Positions 1 through 8,574 of a DNA stretch of 64,000 nucleotides are shown piece by piece. Position 1 is the first letter of the stretch; each line of letters starts with the position of its first letter. The DNA is from an uncultured Prevotellaceae bacterium (GTDB lineage: Bacteria > Bacteroidota > Bacteroidia > Bacteroidales > Bacteroidaceae), in NCBI GenBank assembly GCA_946186505.1, contig CAMHNI010000002.1, positions 62,001 to 126,000 of the forward strand, in the 5' to 3' direction. Position numbers and translations under genes: made by a program. The notes below the pieces were generated by a model that was given only the letters and a program-made list of their open reading frames with translations, was not told the DNA's origin and made no database searches.

Positions 1-1
1 A

Positions 2-976
2 TCGCTGGCGGTGCTTTACCTGCAACGGCAGGGGCACGTCAGCCGTATTGCCAAGTTTATTGGCCTGCCCGTATGGGTACTGGCAATGGCACTAATAGCC
101 ATTGGTATCCAGGTAGGTGGCGAGGATGAGGGCGTGATGTCATCGACGCTGAAGTGGGCCGAAGTAGGTGCCAGTGCGTGCTACGCCGTGATGCAGCTCT
201 ACTACAGTGTACAGTGTATGCATGAGATGCGCAGAATCAGACAGGCCATGGCCAACTACTACGACAACGACATGGACCACCTGATACAGTGGATGCAACT
301 GAGTATCATCGTTCTGACACTGATGGCGGCGCTGATACCTGTCATCATCTTCGGCAACGGTCTGTGGCTGGCTCCTTTTGCACTGCTTATCTTCGGCTGT
401 GTCTTCTATTTGGTCGATAGCTTCTGCCTCTATGCCGCCAGCTTGGCACCGGCGAGAGTCTGCGATGCCGAGGAGAATGCGAGTCATGAGGATGAGGAAC
501 GTCGTGAAGTCAATGAAGAGCTGACCACCGTTAACGGTGCGTCGGAACCGACAGACGACGTGCTGCAGCATGTGGAGGAGGCCGTGAACCTGTGGGTTGC
601 GGATGGCAGCTACCTACGGAGCGGCATCAAAATGCCCGTTGCGGCCGAGGCCATCGGTGTTCCCCGCTACCTGCTCTCAGCATGGCTGAAGAAACGGAAG
701 AACTGCACCTATGCTAGTTGGATGAATAACCTGCGCATCGACGCTGCTAAGCGTGTGCTCACCGATCACCCCGACTGGAACAACGAGGCTGTGGCTCAGC
801 ATTGCGGTTTTAGTGACCGCAGCTACTTCCAGAAGAAATTCAAGGAGGCTACCGGCCTGACACCCGCCGACTACTTGGAGACCACTTTGAGAGGTTTTTC
901 TCGGAATAATGCTTCAGATAATTCTGAAGCTAGAACTCCAAAGGCTGAAAGCCTTTTAACTTCCGATAACTACTGA
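2..976 (+). CDS. Membrane-anchored AraC-family transcriptional regulator, 5' end missing
   Basis: The frame is open to the left edge, so the true start lies outside the window; a GTG at position 11 is only an internal candidate. The visible N-terminal part has about four hydrophobic segments (around VWVLAMALIAIGI, the Tyr-rich ACYAVMQLYYSV, IIVLTLMAALIPVII and LAPFALLIFGCVFYLV). An acidic linker follows, then a C-terminal AraC/XylS helix-turn-helix: RIDAAKRVL, then VAQHCGFSDRSYFQKKFKE and GLTPADY, the classic second-helix signature. A membrane domain in place of the usual sugar-binding cupin suggests signal sensing at the membrane and DNA binding in the cytoplasm (inference). It ends convergent with arsR and its target is not evident. 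The family call is secure for the C-terminus only. Confidence 0.85.
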   Translation, partial: SLAVLYLQRQGHVSRIAKFIGLPVWVLAMALIAIGIQVGGEDEGVMSSTLKWAEVGASACYAVMQLYYSVQCMHEMRRIRQAMANYYDNDMDHLIQWMQLSIIVLTLMAALIPVIIFGNGLWLAPFALLIFGCVFYLVDSFCLYAASLAPARVCDAEENASHEDEERREVNEELTTVNGASEPTDDVLQHVEEAVNLWVADGSYLRSGIKMPVAAEAIGVPRYLLSAWLKKRKNCTYASWMNNLRIDAAKRVLTDHPDWNNEAVAQHCGFSDRSYFQKKFKEATGLTPADYLETTLRGFSRNNASDNSEARTPKAESLLTSDNY

Positions 977-1050
977 TAACTTCATACATGCGAAACATGA
1001 GTTAATGATATTGGTTTGTAATTCGCAAAACAACGAACATTCTGTTCAAA

Positions 1051-1078
1051 TAAAAAAGGAATGTGGCGGTTACCCACA
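1051..1078 (-). terminator. Possible terminator of the arsR-like gene
   Basis: On the minus strand TGTGG and CCACA can pair around a 7-base loop and are followed by a T-rich run (TTCCTTTTTTATTT). The stem overlaps the stop codon of the ArsR gene. It is a weak 5-bp stem, so the call is tentative. Confidence 0.4.
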
Positions 1079-1399
1079 ACATCCCCCCTTCTTCTTGCAC
1101 ACGGCCTGCCCAAAGAACTCTTTGAAGAGTTCTTGAGCCAGTAGCCAGTTCTCCTGATTAATACAATATTTTACCTTAGGCAGTTCAATCGTTCCCTGTA
1201 TCAGTCCGGCATTCTTCAGTTCCGACAGATGTTGCGAGACGGTAGCTTTGGCAATGGGCAGCTCTTCGTGAATGTCGCCGAAGTAGCAATGCTCCTGCTT
1301 AGCCAAAAACTGCATGATGGCCACCCGTGCAGGATGCCCCAGTGCCTTGGCGAAACGTGACATTTTCTCTTGCCTTTCCGTGTACGCTTTCTTGTCCAT
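1070..1399 (-). CDS. ArsR/SmtB-family metal(loid)-type repressor
   Basis: A 109-residue winged-helix protein. After a helix ending in RFAKALGHPARVAIMQFLA comes the ArsR recognition region FGDIHEELPIAKATVSQHLSEL, then the wing and VKYCINQENW. The C-terminus is Cys- and Lys-rich (VCKKKGGCCG), a plausible metal or thiol sensing site. I chose ATG at 1399 (MDKKAYTERQ) over the upstream ATG at 1480, because a -7 box (TACCTTTG, complement of 1417-1424) lies just upstream of it and GGAG precedes it. ArsR proteins repress their own promoter and release it on binding metal. Here a palindrome spans the -7 box exactly, which fits autoregulation. No metal efflux gene is adjacent, so the ligand is unknown. 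Confidence 0.88.
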   Translation of the reverse strand: MDKKAYTERQEKMSRFAKALGHPARVAIMQFLAKQEHCYFGDIHEELPIAKATVSQHLSELKNAGLIQGTIELPKVKYCINQENWLLAQELFKEFFGQAVCKKKGGCCG

Positions 1400-1411
1400 A
1401 CTCCGAATTTT

Positions 1412-1470
1412 GTTCGCAAAGGTACGAACTATATTTAAGATATCAGTCATGTCATTCGTTATTTTACGAA
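1412..1470 (-). promoter_or_regulatory. arsR promoter with two TTCG-N8-CGAA palindromes
   Basis: The minus-strand -7 box TACCTTTG is the 8-base centre (1417-1424) of a GTTCG...CGAAC inverted repeat at 1412-1429. A second palindrome with the same half-sites and the same 8-base spacing lies at 1455-1470. A third copy is found at 1022-1037, just past the gene's 3' end. Repressor binding over the -7 box would block transcription. Operator function is inferred from position and repetition. Confidence 0.6.
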
Positions 1471-1523
1471 CATTTAACAAAAGTTGTTAATGATAGGAAT
1501 TTCTGATTTACTTATCATTTTGA

Positions 1524-1619
1524 TAGGACAAAATGACGATTCAATCTCCAAAATCATAATATTGTCCTACTTTTGGACAATATATTTAACCTCGTTTGTC
1601 AAATAATTGTGTAACTTTG
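1524..1619 (+). promoter_or_regulatory. Promoter and palindromic sites of the GH43-GH29 gene
   Basis: The -7 box TAACTTTG lies at 1612-1619, 29 bases before the chosen start codon. Upstream is a perfect inverted repeat ATTGTCC-N7-GGACAAT (1561-1581). A further half-site TAGGACAA at 1524-1531 is the reverse complement of TTGTCCTA at 1562-1569. The palindrome sits where a regulator could act on this promoter. The regulator is not identified. Confidence 0.5.
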
Positions 1620-1648
1620 CACTCAGATTACAGATAACAACAAAAGAC

Positions 1649-4420
1649 ATGATCAAGAAAATTATCCTATGCGCTCTGACAACATTACTCGTTGATGGAG
1701 TGGGAATGGCGAAAGCCTCACAGCACACTTTGCCAAAAGAGGAGGAAATGGGTGCCTACCTGATGGTTTATCACAAGGACTGCGACCACAGCCTGCACAT
1801 GGCCATCAGCTATGACGGCTACGCATGGACGGCACTCAACAACGACCGCCCTATTATCTGCGGCGACACCATCGCTGAACAGCACGGCATTCGCGACCCT
1901 CACATCTTCCGGGGGCCAGACGGTGGCTTCTATCTGGCGATGACCGACCTGCACATCTTCGGCTCGAAGGCGGCAGCTGAACGTGAAGGGCACATGAACA
2001 CGAAGATTTACCGCAACACGGAGTGGGAGCGCGACGGGGCTACCTATGGATGGGGCAACAACCGCGGACTGGTGCTGATGAAGAGTTTCGACCTCGTAAA
2101 CTGGACGCGCACAAACCTCGACTTCTCGAAACTTCCGCCACAGCCTGGACAAGACTGGTCGGAAGTGGGATGTGTGTGGGCTCCAGAGACCGTCTATGAC
2201 GAGGAGAAGGGGCAGTTGCTTGTCCATTTCACCACCCGCACCCGCAAGGAGCAGGGCGCCATCTACTGTGTCTATATGAACGATGACTTCACGCAGATGA
2301 TAGGACAGCCACAGTTGCTCTTCGAGGCTCCCCAGCGCAAATATACGGTCATCGACAGCGATATTATCAAGGTAGGAGACACCTATCATCTCTTCTTTGT
2401 CAGCCATGAGAAGGGGGCAACTCCTGTACACGCTACAAGTAAGTGCATCACTGGTCCTTACGAGATTGATACGCTCTACAACGACAACGAGAAGGGTGGT
2501 CATGAGGCTCCCAACTGCTGGAAGCGCATTGGCGAGGATAAGTACGTGCTGATGTTCGACAACTACTCGTTGCGTCCCCATAACTTCGGCTTTGTCGAGA
2601 CTACAGACTTCCGCACCTTCACACCGATCGGTCATTTCGGCGAGGAGGGTTCACCGATGAAGCGTGCCAACTTCTCAGAACAGAAACACGGTGCCGTCAT
2701 CTGGATAACCAAAGAGGAAGCACAAAGGTTGGAAGATCTGTATATGATGCCGCAAATGCCTGCTTTCCCAGAGATTCCTGCTCCGGAAGCCGTGGGTTCA
2801 GTACCGATGGGTGACAGCAAGTCGTTTGCTGAAGTGCAACTCGACATCCCCATCGCCTCCGGACCTTACAAGCCGAATTGGGAGTCGATAGAACAGAACT
2901 ATCCTGGTGACCCTCAATGGCTGCGCGACGCTAAGTTCGGCATCTGGGTACACTTCGGTCCCCAGGCTGCCGGAGAGAGTGGCGACTGGTATGCACGAAA
3001 ACTCTATTACGAAGGGTCAGGGGCCTACCAGAACCACCTGAAGCGCTACGGCCATCCGTCGGAGGTGGGCTATAAGGAGGTGCTGCGCGACTGGAACCCG
3101 ACGAAGCTCGACCCTGAGTACCTGACAAAGCTCTATCAGAAGGCCGGCGCACGGTTCCTGATGATTCAGGGTGTTCACCACGACAACTACGACCTGTGGG
3201 ACTCGCAGTACCAGCCCTGGAACTCGGTGAACATCGGACCCAAGCGCGACATTCTGCGCGAGTGGGTCGATGCCTGCCATAAGTACAACATGCGCTACGG
3301 CGTGACCTTCCACCACGAATACACCTGGTGGTGGTGGCAGACGGCTTTCGCTTCCGATTCTAAAGGCGATAAGGCAGGTGTGCCATACGACGGCAACTTG
3401 ACGTTGGACGACGGCAAGGGGAAATGGTGGGAAGGTTACGACCCGCGATTGCTCTACGGCATCAACCTGCGTGAATACAAGACCGTTGCCGAGCGAGCCA
3501 ACGATGGTTGGAGTCCGCCCAATGCGGGCATCTTCTCACGTCATCTCGACTACTGCAAATGGTACGCCACCCAATGGGCACTGCGCATGATGGACGTGAC
3601 AGCCCACTATGATCCCGACTTCATCTATACCGACGGTACTGTACAAGGTCCCTTTACGGGTAATGGTACAGGCACGGGTTATAAGTGCAATGCTATGCAG
3701 ACGGTGATGGCCGACTATTATAACCGTGTACTGAAGAAGCGTGGCAAGGTCGATGCTTTCAGTATCATTAAGTTCCGCAGTCCTACCAACGGGGCCGTGA
3801 ATACGGCCGAGTTCGAATTCCCTGACACCATCAACGCCTCGCAGCCCTGGATTCGCGAAGCGCCGGTTGGCGACTGGTTCTACGCCCCCGGCTTCACCTA
3901 CGATTCTGGCAGCATGATACGTTTCATCATCGAGGCCATCTGCCGCGACGGCAATGCCGCCCTCAACATCCCCATGCGGCCTGACGGCAGCATCGAGGAT
4001 GCCTGTGTCACCATGCTCGAAGAGGTGGGGCAATGGATGCAGATCAACGGCGAGGCTGTCTATGGCAGCAAGGCATGGCGCACGCTTGGTGAAGGAGAGA
4101 TGGTCAATGGCAAACTGAAGAAACTGCCTGGCGGTGGTCTTGGCAAGAAACACGCCGACTTCCAGTTCACACCCCAGGACATCCGATTCACCGTAGGCAA
4201 AGACGGCAGTCTTTATGCTTTCACAATGGCTGTACCTGAGGCTGGAAGCCGGGTGACCATCCACAGTTTAAGGAAAGGACAGGAGAAAGTGAAGAGCGTG
4301 GCATTGTTAGGGTGCGACAGCAAACTGAAATGGCGTCAGACGTCAGAAGGCCTCGTCATCAACTGCCCCGACAAACCGGGTCTGGTCACCTCGTTAGTAT
4401 TCAAAATCGCGATAGAATGA
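1649..4420 (+). CDS. Secreted two-domain glycosidase: GH43-like plus GH29 alpha-L-fucosidase-like
   Basis: A 923-residue protein starting at ATG 1649, where a signal peptide (MIKKIILCALTTLL) begins; an in-frame ATG at 1607 lies inside the promoter. Residues about 30-370 look like a five-bladed GH43 domain: GIRDPHIF (Asp83 as candidate base), VWAPETVYD, DSDIIKVGDTYHLFF, and HEAPNCW (Glu286 as candidate acid). Residues about 415-830 resemble GH29 fucosidases: DAKFGIWVHFGPQA, then GARFLMIQGVHHDNYDLWDS and DFIYTDG, where Asp662 matches the GH29 nucleophile. The tail is the usual GH29 beta domain (VKSVALLGCDSKLKW). The fusion would remove arabinose or xylose and fucose-type sugars from one substrate; exact linkages cannot be read. 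The truncated GH43 gene downstream is on the same strand and probably belonged to the same operon. Confidence 0.85.
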   Translation: MIKKIILCALTTLLVDGVGMAKASQHTLPKEEEMGAYLMVYHKDCDHSLHMAISYDGYAWTALNNDRPIICGDTIAEQHGIRDPHIFRGPDGGFYLAMTDLHIFGSKAAAEREGHMNTKIYRNTEWERDGATYGWGNNRGLVLMKSFDLVNWTRTNLDFSKLPPQPGQDWSEVGCVWAPETVYDEEKGQLLVHFTTRTRKEQGAIYCVYMNDDFTQMIGQPQLLFEAPQRKYTVIDSDIIKVGDTYHLFFVSHEKGATPVHATSKCITGPYEIDTLYNDNEKGGHEAPNCWKRIGEDKYVLMFDNYSLRPHNFGFVETTDFRTFTPIGHFGEEGSPMKRANFSEQKHGAVIWITKEEAQRLEDLYMMPQMPAFPEIPAPEAVGSVPMGDSKSFAEVQLDIPIASGPYKPNWESIEQNYPGDPQWLRDAKFGIWVHFGPQAAGESGDWYARKLYYEGSGAYQNHLKRYGHPSEVGYKEVLRDWNPTKLDPEYLTKLYQKAGARFLMIQGVHHDNYDLWDSQYQPWNSVNIGPKRDILREWVDACHKYNMRYGVTFHHEYTWWWWQTAFASDSKGDKAGVPYDGNLTLDDGKGKWWEGYDPRLLYGINLREYKTVAERANDGWSPPNAGIFSRHLDYCKWYATQWALRMMDVTAHYDPDFIYTDGTVQGPFTGNGTGTGYKCNAMQTVMADYYNRVLKKRGKVDAFSIIKFRSPTNGAVNTAEFEFPDTINASQPWIREAPVGDWFYAPGFTYDSGSMIRFIIEAICRDGNAALNIPMRPDGSIEDACVTMLEEVGQWMQINGEAVYGSKAWRTLGEGEMVNGKLKKLPGGGLGKKHADFQFTPQDIRFTVGKDGSLYAFTMAVPEAGSRVTIHSLRKGQEKVKSVALLGCDSKLKWRQTSEGLVINCPDKPGLVTSLVFKIAIE

Positions 4421-4471
4421 CAGAAGGACGTCATGTGAAAAGAGTATGGACAACCCCTTAAACGTTATGAC

Positions 4472-5404
4472 ATGAAATTGAAAGGAATTAATATGTGCTT
4501 TGCCATGCTTATCATGGCAATGACCGTTCAGGCTCAGAAAGAGGTATATACCTTGAGCGACTGGAACTTGAAGGACTGGGACGCCCAGAAGGGTGAACTG
4601 TCGCTCGACGTGAGCGAGTACAAGCTGAACTTCAACCATCCGCTGCCGTACGCTGACATGCAGGCAGAATGGCGCGTCAGAGCTGACCTGAAGTGCGGCA
4701 CGCTGGGCACTGAGCAGGTGTTCGTGTGCAAAGAGGGCAAAGCCAGTCACCTGATAGGTCGCAACTCACTTAACGGCGACATCTCGCTGGGTTATGACAA
4801 CACCAACCACCAGTTCTTCGTGGAGGTGACCGACAAGAATGAGGAGGCTCACCGCCTGTGTTGCGGTTCTGCCGTGCAGGCAGACCGCTGGTATACCGTA
4901 GAGGCAGTGGCCAAATACGATGCCAAGCACGACAGGACGGTGCTGACGCTCAATGTGGACGGCGAGACTGCCACCCTGACCTATCCCGGCAAGGCTCTGC
5001 GTCATAATGCCTCGCTCTGGAACATCGGCCACGGTTATCCTGGCGGTTTCCCCAATGCCTTGCAAGTACGAAAGGGTGCCATACGCCATCTTGAAATCAG
5101 CGGGAAGCCACTGCCTCGGGTGGACGGACAGAACCCGCTCTTCACCGACACATTCACCGCCGACCCCGCATTCACCGTGGTCGGAAATACGGTCTATGCC
5201 TACGTTGGCGAGGATAAGGCTGGCGTCGGCGGATGGTTCAACATGCCCGGATGGCTGTGCTATTCATCTACCGACATGATTCACTGGAAAGCTCACGGCA
5301 CGGTGCTGCGCCCAGATGCTTTCTACTCTTTTTATTCTATAACCGTCATTCTCATTTCGATGTCATCAATTGGACGGTCGCCACGGGCGGTTGCGGTCTG
5401 CTGA
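4472..5404 (+). pseudogene. Truncated LamG-like/GH43 glycosidase, cut off at the cyclophilin gene
   Basis: The N-terminus is normal: a signal peptide (MKLKGINMCFAMLIMAM...QAQ), a concanavalin-like beta-sandwich up to about residue 215, then the start of a GH43 domain (FTDTFTADPAFTVVGNTVYAY, followed by the WFNMPGWLCYSSTDMIHW region). Homology-like sequence stops near residue 285. The last 25 codons (from about 5325) are the antisense of the 3' end of the convergent cyclophilin gene. Four of the five GH43 blades are missing, so no activity is expected from that domain. The junction falls within a few bases of the cyclophilin stop codon, which points to a deletion or insertion rather than a sequencing slip. 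The sandwich domain could still be secreted. Confidence 0.75.
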
Positions 5405-6060
5405 ATCATCTCAACGACATCAAGGCCCTCTTCGACTTCACCGAATACGGTATATTGACCGTCAAGGTGCGGAGTACCTCCAATGGTAGAGTAAATCTTC
5501 AGCTGCACGTCTGTCAGGCCCTCACCTGTTACCTGTGCTTCTGCCTCGGCAGCGAGCTTGTCTTGCAGTTCCTGTAGTCCGGCACGGTTCCTTTCACGGC
5601 GCATCTGCATAATCTCATCGCGATGCTGAGCGGCCAACTGATTGAAAGCCGACTGAATCTTCTGCATCTTCAGTTGCTTGGAGAACTGACGGAGCTGACC
5701 TTCGTTATATACCTGTCCCCAAACGATATAGAACTGTGAGCCGCTGCTACGACGTTCTGGATTCACCTCATCACCCTGACGTGCTGCTGCCAAGGCACCA
5801 CGCTTATGGAAGAGGCCGTCTTTGATCTCGGCTTCCAGCGTATAGTCAGGACCACCCATACCCAGCATCTTGCCGGCAGGTGCACCCTTTGAGTCAGGAT
5901 CACCGCCTTGAATCATAAAGTCCTTAATCACACGATGGAACAGCGTACCATCATAATACCCGTCCCTTACCAGCTTCACGAAGTTGTCACGATGGATGGG
6001 AGTCTCGTCATACAGGCGAACCACTATGTCGCCCAACATGGTCTGTATCTTTACTTGCAT
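5332..6060 (-). CDS. Cyclophilin-type peptidyl-prolyl cis-trans isomerase
   Basis: A 242-residue cyclophilin with no signal peptide when started at ATG 6060 (MQVKIQTMLGDIVVRLYDE); a longer frame starting upstream would include the promoter. Core motifs are present: DNFVKLVRDGYYDGTLFHRVIKDFMIQGGDP (Arg of FHR and the Gln/Gly loop), GALAAAR, SGSQFYI and YTVFGEV. Between SGSQFYIVWG and GGTPHLDGQYTVFG there is an insertion of about 75 residues, largely charged and helical (KQLKMQKIQSAFNQLAAQHR...), which looks like a coiled coil and is longer than the minimal family. It catalyses proline isomerisation in protein folding. Its 3' end abuts the truncated GH43 gene. Confidence 0.92.
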   Translation of the reverse strand: MQVKIQTMLGDIVVRLYDETPIHRDNFVKLVRDGYYDGTLFHRVIKDFMIQGGDPDSKGAPAGKMLGMGGPDYTLEAEIKDGLFHKRGALAAARQGDEVNPERRSSGSQFYIVWGQVYNEGQLRQFSKQLKMQKIQSAFNQLAAQHRDEIMQMRRERNRAGLQELQDKLAAEAEAQVTGEGLTDVQLKIYSTIGGTPHLDGQYTVFGEVEEGLDVVEMIQQTATARGDRPIDDIEMRMTVIE

Positions 6061-6080
6061 ATCCTTTGTTTTTTGCGGTG

Positions 6081-6088
6081 CAAAGATA
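6081..6088 (-). promoter_or_regulatory. -7 box of the cyclophilin gene
   Basis: The minus strand reads TATCTTTG, an exact match to the Bacteroidetes -7 consensus TAnnTTTG, 20 bases upstream of the chosen ATG. It supports that start over the more distal one. Confidence 0.65.
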
Positions 6089-6278
6089 CAAATTAGCGAG
6101 CGAAATACCAAATACTCATCAATTTTTATGTATCTCACGGGGAATTTCCCTAATGTGATTTAGGGAAAATGCCCCATCATTATAGGAATAATCCAGGATC
6201 TTCCGCCCCCTCCTTTACGTCAAACAAGTGAGAAAAGATAATAAATGTCTTACAATTAAAAGTATAGGAGATTAAATT

Positions 6279-6854
6279 ATGAAGAAGATTTTTACACTGG
6301 CAATGATGATGGTCATGACTATCTCGGCCTACGCAAGCATGAGTTACAAGACTGCAAAGAACGAGGCTCTGTTCTTGAGTGACAAAATGGCTTACGAGCT
6401 GAATCTCACCGCTGCACAGTATGAGGCTGTCTATGAGATCAACCTGGACTACCTGATGAGTGTGAACGGTCGCAACGATGCCTATGGCACCTGGTGGAAA
6501 CGCCGTAACACAGACTTGAAGTACGTTTTGACTGTCTGGCAGTATGAGAGGTTCATGGATATGAGCTACTTCTATCGCCCGCTGACTTGGAAGAACGGTA
6601 GTTGGACATTCAACATCTACAGCCACTATTCCAACAAGAACCACTTCTACAAGGCACGCCCCAACGCTTATGCAAGCTACAAGGGTGGCAACAACAAGAA
6701 GTCTGACCGTTTCTATGCCGACAAGAAGGTGGACAAGCCCGCTTCGACACCGACAGCAAAGCATGGTAACAACAAGACGGACAACAAACCAAATCGCCAT
6801 ACTGCGCAAAACAGTAATAATAACAAGGGCAAGAAGACGAGTCACTTCAGGTAA
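6279..6854 (+). CDS. Small secreted protein with CpxP/Spy-like helical core and basic Asn/Lys-rich tail
   Basis: 191 residues: signal peptide (MKKIFTLAMMMVMTISAYA), then a helical region with an LT-x-x-Q motif (ELNLTAAQYEAVYEINLDYL) like the CpxP/Spy class, then an aromatic segment (WWKRRN...WQYERFMDMSYFYRPLTW). The last 60 residues are low-complexity and rich in Lys, Asn, His and Thr (KKVDKPASTPTAKHGNNKTDNK). That tail may bind nucleic acid, cell wall or metal; nothing in the sequence decides. No family was recognised with certainty. The gene is followed by a strong terminator and has no operon partner. Confidence 0.75.
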   Translation: MKKIFTLAMMMVMTISAYASMSYKTAKNEALFLSDKMAYELNLTAAQYEAVYEINLDYLMSVNGRNDAYGTWWKRRNTDLKYVLTVWQYERFMDMSYFYRPLTWKNGSWTFNIYSHYSNKNHFYKARPNAYASYKGGNNKKSDRFYADKKVDKPASTPTAKHGNNKTDNKPNRHTAQNSNNNKGKKTSHFR

Positions 6855-6899
6855 TCACGTTGTATTTTGCCTCTACTATATGCCTCGAAAGAGGACACT

Positions 6900-6937
6900 G
6901 GGGAATCGTAGAAATACGGTTCCCCTTTCATTTTTGC
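6900..6937 (+). terminator. Rho-independent terminator
   Basis: GGGGAA...CGTA pairs with TACG...TTCCCC (6900-6925) around a GAAA-type loop, followed by TTTCATTTTT. It lies between two converging genes and could serve both. Confidence 0.75.
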
Positions 6938-6984
6938 TGATTATTTCTTGGGCTTCAGTGTTATCTCTACCTTGCTAAATCATG

Positions 6985-8085
6985 TCATTCGCTATAGTTG
7001 TGGTCTATCACGATGGTGATTTCTTCAGGGACAAGGGCTTGTAGTTCCTCTGTCAGACGAGCAGAAAGAGCTGCTTCATCGTGTACAGAAATGTCAGGAA
7101 CAACGTCAACAGAAACACGTTGCTCCTTTTCGAAATAATAGAAACCATGCACCTGCACTATCTCTGGGTGCTTAGCTAAAGTCTGCATGACAGCACTTTG
7201 CAGTTCACTACGTTTGTTCTCACCCGTAGCGATGGCATAGACACCGACGGTCATAATGATGCCGTGCTTCGCGAACATCTGTTCTGAGATGCTGCGTGTA
7301 AGGCCATGAATCTCGTAAGCACTCATCGTGTCATAGACGTTGACATGCAACGAACCGATCAGGACGTTAGGGCCATAGTTGTGAAGGATGATATCGAACA
7401 CGCCATGAACACCCTCAAAGGCTCCAACCTCCTGTTTAATGTCATGAAGAAGTCCCTGAGAAATTCTTGCTCCAAGCAGTTCGTTGATAGGCGATGCCAG
7501 CATCTCAATGCCAGCCTTGATGATGACAATAGAGATGAGTGTACCCAGAATGCCGTCGAGCGAAACATTCCACAGAAGCATGATACCTGCCGAAATGAGT
7601 GTGGCCAATGTGATGACGGCATCGAAGAGGGCATCAGAGCCAGAGGCAATCAGCGCGTCACTCTTCAACTGCTGTCCTTGACGCTTTACATACTTTCCCA
7701 GAACCAGTTTCACTACAATAGCCACCACGATGACGATGAGCGTCACGGTGGTATATTCGGGCTCAGTTGGATTGAAGATTTTCTTCACCGACTCTATCAA
7801 CGATGTGATACCAGCCGACAACACCAATACAGCGATTATGATGGCACTAAAATATTCTATGCGTCCGAAACCGAAGGGATGTTCGCGGTCGGCAGGTCGC
7901 TCAGAGAGTTTTGTGCCGATAATGGTAATGACACTCGACAGGGCATCACTCAGGTTGTTGACAGCATCCATCACGATTGCAACGGAACTGGCAAGAATGC
8001 CCACGGCAGCCTTGAAAGCAGCCAACAGCACATTGGCGACGATGCCAATGATGCTAGTACGGATAATTTTCTGAGAACGGTCCAT
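6985..8085 (-). CDS. Cation diffusion facilitator (CDF) family efflux carrier
   Basis: 366 residues with six predicted membrane segments in the first 210 residues and a cytoplasmic C-terminal ferredoxin-like domain (HGVFDIILHNYGPNVLIGSLHVNV). CDF hallmarks: the TM2 region MDAVNNLSDALSSV with an Asp pair, REHPFGFGRIEYF after TM2, and SDALFDAV in TM5. The family exchanges zinc, iron, manganese or cobalt for protons across the inner membrane. The TM2 and TM5 sites carry Asp and Asn where zinc-specific members often have His, so metal selectivity is open. A -7 box (TATCTTTG, complement of 8128-8135) drives it as a single gene. Confidence 0.92.
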   Translation of the reverse strand: MDRSQKIIRTSIIGIVANVLLAAFKAAVGILASSVAIVMDAVNNLSDALSSVITIIGTKLSERPADREHPFGFGRIEYFSAIIIAVLVLSAGITSLIESVKKIFNPTEPEYTTVTLIVIVVAIVVKLVLGKYVKRQGQQLKSDALIASGSDALFDAVITLATLISAGIMLLWNVSLDGILGTLISIVIIKAGIEMLASPINELLGARISQGLLHDIKQEVGAFEGVHGVFDIILHNYGPNVLIGSLHVNVYDTMSAYEIHGLTRSISEQMFAKHGIIMTVGVYAIATGENKRSELQSAVMQTLAKHPEIVQVHGFYYFEKEQRVSVDVVPDISVHDEAALSARLTEELQALVPEEITIVIDHNYSE

Positions 8086-8127
8086 CTTTATCCTATGATG
8101 ATTTCATAAACTATTCTAAAATGGGTA

Positions 8128-8135
8128 CAAAGATA
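8128..8135 (-). promoter_or_regulatory. -7 box of the CDF carrier gene
   Basis: The minus strand reads TATCTTTG, matching TAnnTTTG, about 42 bases upstream of the ATG. Confidence 0.6.
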
Positions 8136-8536
8136 ACCATTATTCTTTATTTTCACTATTTTTGTAGATAGTTTTTAAGTGAATTTGTGAAATATGAATA
8201 AGAATCGAAGTCCATCACAACTCGGCCATCTTCGAGCGAGCTCGGATGGCTCTCACTGCTTCGTTCTTTCATTTTCTTTTCCATATTTCTTTGGTTTTAT
8301 TTGTTTGACGATGCAAAATTACGATGGAATCCGCCAAATTTCTGGGATAAACTATTCCAAGTTTGTAATACGACACAAAAATCATCCTCTAGAACATCCT
8401 AACTGGAAAAGCCGCGTGTATTTGACTCATAACAATTTCTCTTCTTTTTTGGTAGATTCTATAACCAGAATGAATGTATTACTATCTTTCTTATCACTTT
8501 TCCAAGTAAAATTACTATAATCTCAGAAATATTGAG
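8136..8536. other. Intergenic stretch without a supported gene
   Basis: About 400 bases between divergent genes. A 108-codon open frame (8194-8520, plus strand) has no protein-like composition and no family resemblance. It contains a 22-base block at 8328-8349 that is repeated exactly at 12649-12670 and partly at 13458-13476. A minus-strand TAATTTTG lies at 8314-8321, but its spacing to a TTTG is too short for a normal promoter, so it may be a promoter remnant. Confidence 0.6.
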
Positions 8537-8544
8537 TATCTTTG
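8537..8544 (+). promoter_or_regulatory. -7 box of the AT-rich secreted protein gene
   Basis: TATCTTTG lies 30 bases before ATG 8575 and supports that start instead of the ATG at 8542, which would fall inside the promoter. Confidence 0.65.
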
Positions 8545-8574
8545 CACCCAAATAGAGAAAAAATAACAATAATT

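Noticed and set aside
8194..8520. 108-codon open frame
   Set aside because: No protein-like character, no family, and it overlaps a repeated noncoding block.
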